Assembly: GCA_015478735.1 (NCBI GenBank)
Contig: JADMKQ010000007.1
Location: 1 to 50,076 of the forward strand
Direction of reading: 5' to 3'
DNA from: Sphingorhabdus sp.
GTDB taxonomy: Bacteria; Pseudomonadota; Alphaproteobacteria; Sphingomonadales; Sphingomonadaceae
DNA length: 50,076 nucleotides
Below, one piece after another: positions 23,898-32,489 of this stretch (positions are counted from its first letter, which is position 1; the number at the start of each line of letters is the position of its first letter). A model generated the notes under the pieces. It was not told the DNA's origin. It worked only from the letters and a program-made list of their open reading frames with translations, and did no database searches. Position numbers and translations under genes: made by a program.

Positions 23898-24830
23898 ATG
23901 ATGACCATTTCCTCGCTGGCCGAGGATCTGTCAGATGGAAACGGGCCTGTAAATTGGAATGAGTATATGTTCGCTGGAATTGGTATTGTTGTTCTGCTGG
24001 TCATGGTTTTCGGGATTTTCGCGCTATCTGGCGGTGATCTCGGCGTCGTTCTTCATGCCCTTCCTATCGAGATGGGAATTATCGGCGGCGCGGCTGTCGG
24101 CGCGCTGATTATCGGTAATAACGGCGCGCAGCTAAAAGCTCTGCTCGGAGCAGTGGGCAAGGTTTTCAAAGGCCCGACGTACCACAAACAGGACTTCATG
24201 GACTGCATCTTGCTGGTGTCCCAGTTGAACAAGATCCTGAAAAGCGACGGTCCGGTTGCGCTGGAACCGCATATCGAAGATCCTAAAGCATCCCCGATTT
24301 TCAGTGCTTATCCCAATTTGCTGAAAGACGAAGCCCTGATCCACCTGATCGCTGACAGTTTGCGGCTTGTTGTCGTTTCATCGGGCACATTGGACCCCTA
24401 TGCGGTCGAAGATGTCATGGACCAGTCTATCAAGACCCATCATCATGAAGCCATTGCCCCTGCCAACAACCTTCAAACCCTGGCCGATGCGTTGCCTGCT
24501 CTGGGCATCGTTGCCGCAGTTTTGGGCGTCGTCAAAACTATGGGTGCTATTGATCAGCCGCCTGTAATCCTGGGCGCCATGATTGGCTCTGCACTGGTCG
24601 GGACATTCCTGGGCGTATTATTAGCATATGGCTTTGTCGGCCCGATGGCCGGCCGCGCACGTGCTTTGATCGAAAGCGATGCGACCATTTATCATGTCGC
24701 AAAACAACTCATCATCGCCAATCTTCATGGCCACCCGCAACCGCTGATAATCGAAGCTGCCCGGACCAGTGTGCCGCATGCGAACCAGCCAAGTTTCTCC
24801 GATGTATTTGACGCGGTAAGAGGACGCTGA
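23898..24830 (+). CDS. motA: MotA, flagellar stator channel
   Basis: A 310-residue inner-membrane stator subunit. Hydrophobic segments lie at about 25-45, 57-75, 202-222 and 227-250. The conserved MotA stretch LADALPALGIVAAVLGVVKTMG and the cytoplasmic loop with charged residues are present. It forms the torque-generating ion channel with MotB, encoded 2 bases downstream. It follows flgL by 54 bases, so the stator is made with the hook and rod genes under sigma-54 control, unless an undetected promoter lies in that gap. Confidence 0.95.
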   Translation: MMTISSLAEDLSDGNGPVNWNEYMFAGIGIVVLLVMVFGIFALSGGDLGVVLHALPIEMGIIGGAAVGALIIGNNGAQLKALLGAVGKVFKGPTYHKQDFMDCILLVSQLNKILKSDGPVALEPHIEDPKASPIFSAYPNLLKDEALIHLIADSLRLVVVSSGTLDPYAVEDVMDQSIKTHHHEAIAPANNLQTLADALPALGIVAAVLGVVKTMGAIDQPPVILGAMIGSALVGTFLGVLLAYGFVGPMAGRARALIESDATIYHVAKQLIIANLHGHPQPLIIEAARTSVPHANQPSFSDVFDAVRGR

Positions 24831-24832
24831 CC

Positions 24833-25699
24833 ATGGCCAAGAAAAAAGCGCCGGAACCGGTTCGGCCGATCATCGTAAGGCGGATCATTGCCAATAGCCA
24901 TGAAACCCATCACGGCGGGGCATGGAAGGTCGCCTATGCCGACTTTGTTACCGCGATGATGGCGTTTTTCCTGCTGATGTGGCTACTTGGCGCGACGGAC
25001 GAGAAACAGCGCAAGGGCATAGCCGACTATTTCGCGCCCACTATCGCCCAGGTGAAGCGTGACAGCGCTGGCGGCACAAAAATGTTTGGCGGTTCATCAG
25101 TCACCGATCCGGACAAATATCCTCACAAGGCAACCCAGATCGGGAATCAGGCCGTAGCCATCACGCCGAAGAATAATCCGCTGCGAGAGAAAAAGAAAAA
25201 TATCGACCGCCGCCGCGATTCCATTCCCAAGTCATTGACCGCCGAGGAATTTGAAAAGCGCGTCAAGCAAGAGCTGATGAAGAATCCCCAAACGGCAAAA
25301 TTGCTGTCCAATGTCCGCTTTACCGACACCAAGGAAGGTTTGCGGATCGACATTATCGACGAAGCGGATTTCAGCATGTTTGCGCTTGCGACCAACAATC
25401 TTCAATCCCGCGCAATCGAGTTGATCGCTCAGGTCGCCAAAATCATTGACACGGTGGATAATGAACTGATTATCCGGGGCCATACGGACAGCCTGCCCTA
25501 TGCCAGCGGGCAGAATATGAATAACTGGCTGCTATCCTCCGCCCGCGCCGAAGCAACAAGGCAAGAGCTTGTCAGGCAAGGTGTCGGACTGAACCGCATG
25601 GCGAGGATCGAAGGCGTCGCGGATACAGAGCCATATAACCCGGCCGAACCGATGGATGACCGGAACAGGCGTATCTCGATCACGATGAAGACCGAGTAG
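24833..25699 (+). CDS. motB: MotB, flagellar stator anchor
   Basis: A 288-residue stator subunit with a short cytoplasmic N-terminus, one membrane segment containing the ion-binding Asp (GAWKVAYADFVTAMMAFFLLMWLLG), a plug/linker rich in Lys, and a C-terminal OmpA-like peptidoglycan-binding domain (IRGHTDSLPY...NWLLSSARAEATRQELVRQGV...ADTEPYNP..DDRNRRISITMK). It anchors MotA to the wall. It is the last gene of the flgB operon; no clear terminator hairpin follows within 100 bases. Confidence 0.96.
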   Translation: MAKKKAPEPVRPIIVRRIIANSHETHHGGAWKVAYADFVTAMMAFFLLMWLLGATDEKQRKGIADYFAPTIAQVKRDSAGGTKMFGGSSVTDPDKYPHKATQIGNQAVAITPKNNPLREKKKNIDRRRDSIPKSLTAEEFEKRVKQELMKNPQTAKLLSNVRFTDTKEGLRIDIIDEADFSMFALATNNLQSRAIELIAQVAKIIDTVDNELIIRGHTDSLPYASGQNMNNWLLSSARAEATRQELVRQGVGLNRMARIEGVADTEPYNPAEPMDDRNRRISITMKTE

Positions 25700-26000
25700 A
25701 TGTAGAGGTAATGATGGGCTGGAAAGCCTGTCGCCTTGGCAAATAACACACTGCCTTAAGCTATCAAGGGCTTCCCAAGCACACGCAAAGCAATGCGAGG
25801 TCTTGATCACCCCATCCAATTTATAACCATTATGGACTTAATAGGTGCCGATGGACCCAAGTTGGGCTGAAAACCGGTTGATATTTTTTCATCCGATTCG
25901 GATACAAGCGCTGAAGGTTTAACCTTTCGATCAAGGTCATTTATCAACCCCCGCAGGTTGAGACTTTGGTGAACGTAGCGCACCTGGTATGCGTTATATA

Positions 26001-26032
26001 TTGGGTAGAGTGGCTCACCCCGCTCTACCCAA
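26001..26032. repeat. 10-bp perfect inverted repeat (hairpin)
   Basis: TTGGGTAGAG at 26001-26010 and CTCTACCCAA at 26023-26032 are exact inverted repeats around a 12-base loop. No T-run follows on either strand, so a classic terminator is unlikely. A dispersed-repeat end is a possibility. Confidence 0.6.
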
Positions 26033-26082
26033 GCGTGTTTCTGGGCCAAGCAATAGCGCTAGGAACGCCAAAGGCGAACTCC

Positions 26083-26110
26083 CGTCATTCCCGCGCAGGC
26101 GGAAATCCAG
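26083..26110. repeat. REP-like intergenic palindrome, copy 2
   Basis: CGTCATTCCCGCGCAGGCGGAAATCCAG is the same element as at 12641-12668 in opposite orientation, with one mismatch in the stem (GGAAAT in place of GGGAAT). It is the common GTCATTCCCGC..GCGGGAATCCAG intergenic repeat type. Confidence 0.75.
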
Positions 26111-26186
26111 CTTTATTTGAAATACAGTTGCCCGCCGAAGCTCGCGAATAATGGTCTATTCTAATCCAAGGGATGTAACGCCCAAA

Positions 26187-27278
26187 TCACAGATTACTGG
26201 AATATTTCAGCACACTGTTACGCCCTTTGGACTTCGCTTCGTAAAGCGCCAGATCAGCTTTCCGCAGGATTGAGCGCTTTGTGTCCGACTTCAGACATTT
26301 GGCTACACCGGCGGAAAAAGTAACTTTCCCAAGCGGGCGACCGGATTCCAGATCAATCAGTTGACGACGGGATAAGTTTTCCCGGCATTTATCCACTTTT
26401 TTGACGACTTTGTTAATGTCGCTATCTTCAAAAATTATCGCAAATTCTTCGCCGCCATAGCGGGACGTGTGGCATTTGCTGTTCGACATGGATGACAGCT
26501 CATCAGCGATCAGCCTTAATACCCGGTCTCCACAATCGTGGCCAAATTCGTCATTTATCGCCTTGAAGTGATCAATGTCGATAAAGACCAGAACCAGTGC
26601 CCGCTCATCGCCAATGAGTTTTTCCAACACCTCATCCAGCGTCCGTTCAAATTTCCGCCGGTTCGGCAGCTTGGTCAGCTGATCAAAATCGGCATCATTT
26701 CTGGCTTGCTCCAATTCGGCATGCAAAATTTCGAGCTTCTTGTTGGTCGCAGAGATTTGCGCACGGTTTTCCCTGGTCGTTTCAATCATCAGCTCCGATA
26801 GGCTCAGCAGTTTCTGAACGGTCGCATCCAAGTCAAGATCGCCTGTGCGCGCCCGGATATGACCGGCCTGTTCGATTAGACTGTCTTCCCATTCCAGCGT
26901 TGCTTTTTCGCCATGATCGATCGATTTCGTAGTCGTGCGAATGTGGGCAATCGCTTCGGTTAAAATCTTGTCGATTTGCATGCCGATGTCGGAGCGCAGA
27001 TATTTGTCATGCAGTTCCCGCGCCGCCACATTATCAAGCCGGCCGGCGCAGGACAGGCCGCGTATCTCGCTTTTCAGGGCAGCCTTACCGCCGCAAATAT
27101 ATTCCCATGCCAATTCAAGATTGGCCGAAGACAATATAAGTCCGTGCTGCCGGATGAAACCGGCAATATCGAAAAGCGGCGAACGCTCACCATCTGTTTT
27201 GATACAAACCGGGCACGCATCATCGCCATTTTTGTCGCTGAAATAAGTTTCCAGTATATTTTTGATATCGAGTTTCAC
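26187..27278 (-). CDS. GGDEF-domain diguanylate cyclase without I-site
   Basis: A 363-residue cytoplasmic protein. The C-terminal GGDEF domain begins at DADFDQLTKLPNRRKFERTLDEVL and carries VLVFIDIDHFKAINDEFGHDCGDRVL and the active-site motif RYGGEEF (about residue 275), so it should make cyclic di-GMP. The residues before it (NSKC) do not form the RxxD inhibitory site. The N-terminal 150 residues are of unknown type and include a CPVC pair (Cys22, Cys25). A coiled coil (about 160-200) joins the parts. The start is GTG with GAGGAT upstream. It lies next to motAB, so a motility/sessility role is plausible. Confidence 0.88.
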   Translation of the reverse strand: MKLDIKNILETYFSDKNGDDACPVCIKTDGERSPLFDIAGFIRQHGLILSSANLELAWEYICGGKAALKSEIRGLSCAGRLDNVAARELHDKYLRSDIGMQIDKILTEAIAHIRTTTKSIDHGEKATLEWEDSLIEQAGHIRARTGDLDLDATVQKLLSLSELMIETTRENRAQISATNKKLEILHAELEQARNDADFDQLTKLPNRRKFERTLDEVLEKLIGDERALVLVFIDIDHFKAINDEFGHDCGDRVLRLIADELSSMSNSKCHTSRYGGEEFAIIFEDSDINKVVKKVDKCRENLSRRQLIDLESGRPLGKVTFSAGVAKCLKSDTKRSILRKADLALYEAKSKGRNSVLKYSSNL

Positions 27279-27653
27279 TTCATATCCTCAATCTGGCGCA
27301 ATATGTCAGATGCGTCATCCGGTTAGGGATTGTCCTCGTCCCGCAATGGTTAACGGCAGATCAGGGAAGCGATTAAGTGCCTGTCCCCAGCATTCTTCGA
27401 GGGTGCAAGTATTTGCTCAAATCACAAAACAGTTCGGCGCCAAGACAAGTAAGTCATCCAAGCCTGATACTTATGATATAATATTTTACATTTGGCAGTC
27501 TGTATTATTGTTGAAGGCTGAACTATCCTCAATTATGCGGCTTCAACTATGCGAGTAGTCCCCCGATAAAAGCAAGTTTCTGTTTCAGATTTTCGTTTGC
27601 AACCGCGGCATAGGCCAAAAGCCAGTCATGCTGCCGAGAAAAGGCATTAGATA
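27279..27653. other. Intergenic region upstream of the GGDEF gene
   Basis: This 375-base stretch should contain the promoter of the leftward GGDEF gene and of the small ORF at 27654. It is AT-rich around 27470-27540. I see no tRNA, no repeat and no convincing promoter motif. The 98-codon plus-strand ORF in it (27262-27558) has no recognisable features. Confidence 0.5.
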
Positions 27654-27842
27654 ATGATGTGTGAGGTGCAAGAAACGAACAGGGATTCCAGTATTCCCGC
27701 GCTGATAGCGAAGCTTGAAATGATTTTATTGCTATTGGATCAAAGTGGTCACCGGATCTCCGCGATCAAGGTGGAAGAAGCTATTTGCGCTCTAAAAGAT
27801 GACCAGCAAAAATTGGCGACCAAAGTCAGCCCTATATACTAA
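27654..27842 (+). CDS. Small hypothetical protein (62 aa)
   Basis: MMCEVQETNRDSSIPALIAKLEMILLLLDQSGHRISAIKVEEAICALKDD is acidic and amphipathic, with a central motif (LLLDQSGHRISAIKVEEAICAL) of the kind seen in short conserved sphingomonad proteins of unknown function. I recall that type but cannot name it. AAAAGG lies about 11 bases before the double ATG. A hairpin at 27863-27890 directly follows the stop, which supports a real transcription unit. No function is proposed. Confidence 0.5.
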   Translation: MMCEVQETNRDSSIPALIAKLEMILLLLDQSGHRISAIKVEEAICALKDDQQKLATKVSPIY

Positions 27843-27862
27843 CACCTTAATCGGGATCAGAA

Positions 27863-27890
27863 AAAGCCGTATATCTAGTCAGACGGCTTT
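27863..27890 (+). terminator. Hairpin after the small ORF
   Basis: AAAGCCGT (27863-27870) and ACGGCTTT (27883-27890) form an 8-bp stem with a 12-base loop. The T-run is short (TTT), so termination would be weak. It sits 21 bases after the stop codon. Confidence 0.5.
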
Positions 27891-27958
27891 GGCTGTCCGG
27901 ATTTGTTGACCTTCCGCGGTAATCATCCCCATAATGGGCGGCCGGTTAAACAATTTGG

Positions 27959-28007
27959 GAGGGCGGTTTCTGTTGGTTGGTCCTTGCAGAAACTGCCCTC
28001 TTTATTT
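27959..28007. terminator. Strong hairpin between the small ORF and dnaJ
   Basis: GAGGGCGGTTTCTG (27959-27972) pairs with CAGAAACTGCCCTC (27987-28000), a 14-bp stem with one wobble, followed on the plus strand by TTTATTTT. It can stop rightward transcription and lies 30 bases past the dnaJ stop, so it may serve both directions. Confidence 0.75.
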
Positions 28008-28029
28008 TCCCATCTTATTCTTCTGAAAC

Positions 28030-29178
28030 CTAATCGGCCAGGCCGCCAAAGGCTTCCTTGATTTTCGAGAAAAAGCCCGTGCTGTTCGGACATTCGTCGC
28101 CGGTTTCGGTTTCCTGAAACTCGCGCAGCAATTCTTTTTGCCGGGACGATAGCTTGGTGGGGGTTTCGACTTCGATCTGCACGACCATGTCACCATTCCC
28201 CCGCCCGCGCAAAACCGGCATACCAGCACCGCGTTGACGGATTTGTTTGCCGGACTGGATACCGGCGGGAATACGGATTTCATGCTTTGCGCCATCAAGG
28301 CCGGGAATGACAATCTCTCCGCCCAGCGCAGCAGTCGTAAAGCTGATCGGCGCGCGCGTGAACAGGGTCGTCCCTTCACGTTCGAACAGATCATGGCGTG
28401 ACAGGTGGATGAAAATATAAAGATCGCCGGGGGGAGCGCCATAAGCGCCCGCCTCTCCTTTGCCGGACAAGCGGATGCGTGTGCCGGTGTCGACGCCAGC
28501 CGGTATTTCGATTTCGAGCGTTTGGGGCCGGTCAACCCGCCCTTCCCCGCGGCAGACATGGCACGGGCTTTCGATCACTTCGCCGCGTCCCTGACAGCTT
28601 GTGCAGGTGCGCTCGACTACAAAAAATCCTTGCTGTGTCCGGACTTTGCCGTGACCGTGACAGGTAGGGCAGGTCTTTACACCAGTGCCCGCTTCTGCGC
28701 CGGAACCGTCACATTCCTCGCAGCCAACGGAGACATCAATTTCAATTTCGGTTTGCTTGCCATGGAACGCATCTTCCAGCGAGATTTCCATGTCATAGCG
28801 CAGGTCAGCACCCCGCGCAGGGCCACGATGTTGTTGCTGGCCGCCAAATCCGCCAGCGCCGCCGCCAAAAATCGTTTCGAATATATCGCCAATATCATTA
28901 AAGGCCGCGCCGCCAAATCCACCGCGCCCGGCATTATTGCCGCCACCATTGGTAAAGGCCGCATGGCCATATTGATCATAGGCCGCCCGTTTTTGCGGGT
29001 CTTTCAAGACATCATAGGCTTCGTTGATATTCTTGAACTTCGCTTCCGCATCCGCGTTGCCGGGGTTTTTGTCCGGATGGTATTTCATCGCCAGTTTGCG
29101 ATAGGATGATTTCAGCGTTGCGCCATCGCAGCCGCGTTCAACCTGAAGCTCTTGATAATAGTCCATTTCGGTTGCCAT
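28030..29178 (-). CDS. dnaJ: DnaJ, Hsp40 co-chaperone
   Basis: A 382-residue full-length type I DnaJ. Residues 1-70 are the J-domain with the HPD tripeptide (KYHPDKNPGN) that stimulates DnaK ATPase. A Gly/Phe-rich linker (GGGNNAGRGGFGGAAFND) follows. Four CxxCxGxG zinc-binding repeats come next (CEECDGSG, CPTCHGHG, CTSCQGRG, CHVCRGEG), then the substrate-binding C-terminal domains. It lies 125 bases downstream of dnaK on the same strand and is probably transcribed with it. Confidence 0.98.
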   Translation of the reverse strand: MATEMDYYQELQVERGCDGATLKSSYRKLAMKYHPDKNPGNADAEAKFKNINEAYDVLKDPQKRAAYDQYGHAAFTNGGGNNAGRGGFGGAAFNDIGDIFETIFGGGAGGFGGQQQHRGPARGADLRYDMEISLEDAFHGKQTEIEIDVSVGCEECDGSGAEAGTGVKTCPTCHGHGKVRTQQGFFVVERTCTSCQGRGEVIESPCHVCRGEGRVDRPQTLEIEIPAGVDTGTRIRLSGKGEAGAYGAPPGDLYIFIHLSRHDLFEREGTTLFTRAPISFTTAALGGEIVIPGLDGAKHEIRIPAGIQSGKQIRQRGAGMPVLRGRGNGDMVVQIEVETPTKLSSRQKELLREFQETETGDECPNSTGFFSKIKEAFGGLAD

Positions 29179-29303
29179 TAATTACTACCCAGCCCTGTCC
29201 GAAAGCCAAAAATCCAAAATAAAACAGGTTACCGGGCCTGCCGCATATCCCTTTGACAGAACATGATTTCCGACAGGCCCCGCAACCTTAATCATTGTTG
29301 CCG

Positions 29304-31244
29304 TTACTCAGCGGCTTTTTCTTTGGAGTCCGTGTCGTCGCTGTCATCGACTTCGGAAAATTCCGCGTCGACCACATCGTCATCTGCACTCGCGGCGGCA
29401 TCGGCTGCCGCTGCATCCGCAGCATCACCGCCCGCGGCCTGTTCGGCTTCGTAGATTTTTTGACCCATTTGCATAGAAACCTGAGCCAGAGCTTCGGACT
29501 TGGTTTTCATAGCTTCCGGATCGCCGCCTTCAATCGCTTCCTTGGTTTCCGCGATTGCTGCTTCAATCTGACCTTTCAGATCGGCGTCAATCTTGTCACC
29601 ATGCTCGGACAATTGCTTCTCGGTCGTGTGAACCAGACTTTCGGCGTTGTTTTTGGCTTCAGCCTCTGCACGACGCTTCTTGTCTTCTTCGGCAAATTTC
29701 TCGGCATCCTGAACCATCTGGTCGATATCGCTATCGGACAGTCCACCAGAAGCCTGGATCTTGATCTGCTGTTCCTTGCCGGTGCCTTTGTCCTTGGCCG
29801 ACACGTTGACGATACCGTTCGCGTCAATGTCAAACGTCACGTCAATCTGCGGAACACCGCGCGGTGCTGGCGGAATACCGACCAGATCAAACTGGCCTAG
29901 CATCTTGTTATCCGCTGCCATTTCACGCTCGCCCTGGAACACGCGGATCGTCACAGCGCCCTGATTGTCATCGGCGGTTGAATAGACCTGCGATTTCTTT
30001 GTCGGGATCGTCGTGTTGCGGTCGATCATGCGGGTAAAGACACCGCCAAGCGTTTCGATACCGAGTGACAATGGCGTCACGTCGAGCAGCAATACGTCTT
30101 TGACATCACCCTGCAAAACACCAGCCTGAATAGCCGCGCCCATGGCAACGACTTCGTCAGGGTTCACACCGACATGCGGTTCTTTACCAAAAAATTCCTG
30201 AACGGTTTCACGAACCTTTGGCATGCGGGTCATGCCGCCAACCATGACGACTTCGCCAATTTCCGATGCGTTGATGCCAGCATCTTTCAGCGCCTTTTTG
30301 CAAGGCTCCAGCGTACGGCGGATCAGATCACCGACAAGCTTTTCAAGATCGGAGCGCGTGATGGTTTTCACCAAGTGCTTCGGGCCATTTTGGTCAGCGG
30401 TAATGAACGGCAGGTTGACTTCCGTGGTTTGTGCCGAAGACAATTCGATCTTCGCTTTTTCCGCGGCTTCTTTCAAACGTTGCAGCGCCAGCTTGTCCTT
30501 GGTGAGGTCAATGCTTTCCGCTTTTTTGAAATCTTCGGCCAGATATTCAACAATCTTCGCGTCAAAGTCTTCACCGCCAAGGAACGTGTCGCCGTTGGTC
30601 GATTTCACTTCGAAAACGCCGTCGCCAATTTCCAGGATGGAAATATCGAACGTACCACCACCAAGGTCATAAACAGCGATGATGTTACCTTCGCTTTTTT
30701 CAAGCCCGTAAGCCAGAGCCGCAGCCGTCGGTTCGTTGATGATACGCAGAACTTCCAGACCGGCAATCTTACCGGCATCTTTGGTTGCCTGACGCTGGGC
30801 ATCGTTAAAATAGGCCGGAACCGTGATAACTGCCTGCTGCACTGTTTCGCCAAGATAGCTTTCGGCCGTTTCTTTCATCTTTTGCAGCGTGAAAGCCGAA
30901 ATCTGTGCAGGTGAATATTCTTCACCGCCAGCTTTCACCCATGCGTCACCGTTGGAACCTTTGACGATGTTATAAGGCACCAGTTCCATATCTTTTTTCG
31001 TCATCGGATCATCGAACCGGCGACCGATGAGACGCTTTACGGCAAAAATGGTGTTTTCCGGATTGGTAACAGCCTGACGTTTGGCTGGCTGACCGATCAA
31101 ACGCTCACCATCTTTGGCAAAAGCGACAACCGACGGAGTTGTCCGTGCGCCTTCTGAATTTTCAATTACCTTCGGCTTTCCGCCGTCCATAACCGCAACG
31201 CAGCTGTTGGTGGTGCCCAGATCAATACCGATTACTTTAGCCAT
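29304..31244 (-). CDS. dnaK: DnaK, Hsp70 chaperone
   Basis: A 646-residue Hsp70. The ATPase domain begins [22 protein letters not shown] and carries the second phosphate loop [14 protein letters not shown] and the adenosine motif [13 protein letters not shown]. The peptide-binding domain starts around [20 protein letters not shown]. The C-terminus ends with an Asp-rich tail ([14 protein letters not shown]). It works with DnaJ and GrpE, both in this window. A heat-shock promoter lies 93-120 bases upstream. Confidence 0.99.
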   Translation of the reverse strand: MAKVIGIDLGTTNSCVAVMDGGKPKVIENSEGARTTPSVVAFAKDGERLIGQPAKRQAVTNPENTIFAVKRLIGRRFDDPMTKKDMELVPYNIVKGSNGDAWVKAGGEEYSPAQISAFTLQKMKETAESYLGETVQQAVITVPAYFNDAQRQATKDAGKIAGLEVLRIINEPTAAALAYGLEKSEGNIIAVYDLGGGTFDISILEIGDGVFEVKSTNGDTFLGGEDFDAKIVEYLAEDFKKAESIDLTKDKLALQRLKEAAEKAKIELSSAQTTEVNLPFITADQNGPKHLVKTITRSDLEKLVGDLIRRTLEPCKKALKDAGINASEIGEVVMVGGMTRMPKVRETVQEFFGKEPHVGVNPDEVVAMGAAIQAGVLQGDVKDVLLLDVTPLSLGIETLGGVFTRMIDRNTTIPTKKSQVYSTADDNQGAVTIRVFQGEREMAADNKMLGQFDLVGIPPAPRGVPQIDVTFDIDANGIVNVSAKDKGTGKEQQIKIQASGGLSDSDIDQMVQDAEKFAEEDKKRRAEAEAKNNAESLVHTTEKQLSEHGDKIDADLKGQIEAAIAETKEAIEGGDPEAMKTKSEALAQVSMQMGQKIYEAEQAAGGDAADAAAADAAASADDDVVDAEFSEVDDSDDTDSKEKAAE

Positions 31245-31336
31245 TTTTCCCTCAATTCACTTTCAAATATTTTCTAAAACTAGCAAAATAGCCGCCCGGC
31301 CCTTTTAGTTTGGCACCGTTACAGCTTCGAGAAGGG

Positions 31337-31364
31337 ATATAGGTGGCATTTTCTTTGGCACAAG
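31337..31364 (-). promoter_or_regulatory. Sigma-32 (RpoH) heat-shock promoter of dnaK-dnaJ
   Basis: On the minus strand CTTG (31364-31361), 17 bases, then CCTATAT (31343-31337) match the alphaproteobacterial RpoH pattern CTTG-N17-CYTATNT (recalled from memory). The predicted start near 31330 leaves a leader of about 85 bases before the dnaK ATG at 31244. No CIRCE element was found here, so HrcA control of dnaK is unlikely. Confidence 0.7.
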
Positions 31365-31444
31365 ACTTGGCAGCGCCATGTCGAGCCTGTAGAACCAAAA
31401 AAACGCTTTTCCAGTCCGTAAGATCAGGAGTTTCGGGGGCCGCC

Positions 31445-31921
31445 ATGACAAAATTATTTTCCATATTCTCTGCTACAATCGCTGCACTTTTCCTGACTGC
31501 ATGTGGTCAGGGCGATGTGCTTTTGGTCGAGAAAGCGGTGGTTAACCTCTCACCTGTAGATGGCAATCCGTCCGCCGGTTATTTTACCGTTCGTGGCGGT
31601 CCGGAAGATGTGACATTGGTGGCTGTCACAGCCGATGACTCGATGCGCCTTGAAATGCATGAAACCGTTGAAGAAGACGGCGTATCTAAAATGCAGGCCG
31701 TGGAAAAAGTAGCTATCCCGGCTGGTGGAACCGTAAAATTTGAACCCGGCGGAAAGCATCTGATGATCTGGGGCGTTGGCAACAGCTCTATCCAGCGCGG
31801 CACGTTGCGGATGATCTTCATCTTTTCGAATGACGACCGGATACAGTTCGATGCCGTTATAAATAAAGTCGGCGGTGCCAAAACGGATGACGCGGCAGAC
31901 GCAGACGCCCAAGATGGGTAA
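31445..31921 (+). CDS. Periplasmic copper chaperone, PCu(A)C family, lipoprotein
   Basis: I start at ATG 31445, 34 codons into the ORF-track frame, because MTKLFSIFSATIAALFLTAC is a lipoprotein signal (lipobox LTAC, Cys20). The 158-residue product carries the complete copper(I) motif H-x10-M-x21-H-x-M: MHETVEEDGVSKM then 21 residues then HLM. PCu(A)C proteins deliver Cu(I) to cytochrome oxidase CuA sites, usually beside a Sco gene; none is present here. An acidic Asp/Ala tail follows the domain. It is divergent from dnaK. Confidence 0.88.
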   Translation: MTKLFSIFSATIAALFLTACGQGDVLLVEKAVVNLSPVDGNPSAGYFTVRGGPEDVTLVAVTADDSMRLEMHETVEEDGVSKMQAVEKVAIPAGGTVKFEPGGKHLMIWGVGNSSIQRGTLRMIFIFSNDDRIQFDAVINKVGGAKTDDAADADAQDG

Positions 31922-31978
31922 GCCCATAACGCTGAATAATTGGCAAATCTGCAAGAAACCGGAACAGGCGAGTTGGGA

Positions 31979-32473
31979 ATGCGCGGAACAGCTCGCTCTT
32001 TAACTGATGCAGAAAAAGCCATGTGCCGCTCCGTTTTCGGTGATGCCGTCGACTATCAAAACGTGCGAATATTCAACCGCAAATGGTGGCCCTTTCACCC
32101 GCGCCGCGTCACCATGGCCCCCGACGGCAATATATGGTTTCACCCCCACAGCGGATTGTTCCGCGATGATTATGGCGATGCGGACATAAATTTGCAGGGA
32201 CTGTTCATCCATGAAATGGTGCATGTCTGGCAGCATCAGAGCGGCGTTTTTCTGCCCCTCGCCCGGCATCCGTTCTGCCGCTATGATTATAAGCTGGTTC
32301 CCGGTAAACTCTTTGCGGACTATGGCATTGAGCAACAGGCAGAGATTGTCCGGCACGACTTTCTATTAAAGCACGGCGCAAAGTTGAAAAACGGATTTCA
32401 ACCCGCCCAGTTTACCGGACTGGTGCCTTTTTCCCCGCTTGGTGATTATACGCCGGATAACCGGTTGGCTTGA
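31979..32473 (+). CDS. HEXXH-motif protein (putative metal-binding, 'vgr-related' type)
   Basis: A 164-residue protein with FIHEMVHVWQHQ, an HExxH motif typical of zinc metalloproteases, at about residue 80. A second conserved patch is VRIFNRKWWPFHPRRVTMAPDGNIWFHP. No signal peptide or membrane segment is visible. I prefer ATG 31979 (GGAACAGGCGAG upstream) to TTG 31940. Similar sphingomonad proteins are often labelled vgr-related, but no type VI secretion gene is nearby. It follows the copper chaperone by 57 bases. Peptidase activity is unproven. Confidence 0.65.
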   Translation: MRGTARSLTDAEKAMCRSVFGDAVDYQNVRIFNRKWWPFHPRRVTMAPDGNIWFHPHSGLFRDDYGDADINLQGLFIHEMVHVWQHQSGVFLPLARHPFCRYDYKLVPGKLFADYGIEQQAEIVRHDFLLKHGAKLKNGFQPAQFTGLVPFSPLGDYTPDNRLA

Positions 32474-32489
32474 AAAAGAAGATTTGCGA

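Larger units (their letters stand above)
25700..26186. other. Intergenic region with repeat-like elements, no supported gene
   Basis: This 487-base stretch separates the flagellar operon from the GGDEF gene. It holds a 10-bp perfect inverted repeat (26001-26032) and a REP-like palindrome (26083-26110). A minus-strand ORF (25807-26049) overlaps the inverted repeat and reads like a translated repeat, not a protein family, so I do not call it. Composition is more AT-rich than in the flanking genes. Confidence 0.6.

Noticed and set aside
25807-26049. 80-codon minus-strand ORF (MAQKHAWVERGEPLYPIYN...)
   Set aside because: It runs across the 10-bp inverted repeat and reads like a translated dispersed repeat; no domain, no ribosome site pattern and no partner gene.
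27262-27558. 98-codon plus-strand ORF in the gap upstream of the GGDEF gene
   Set aside because: It overlaps the GGDEF start antisense, has an irregular composition and no recognisable motif.
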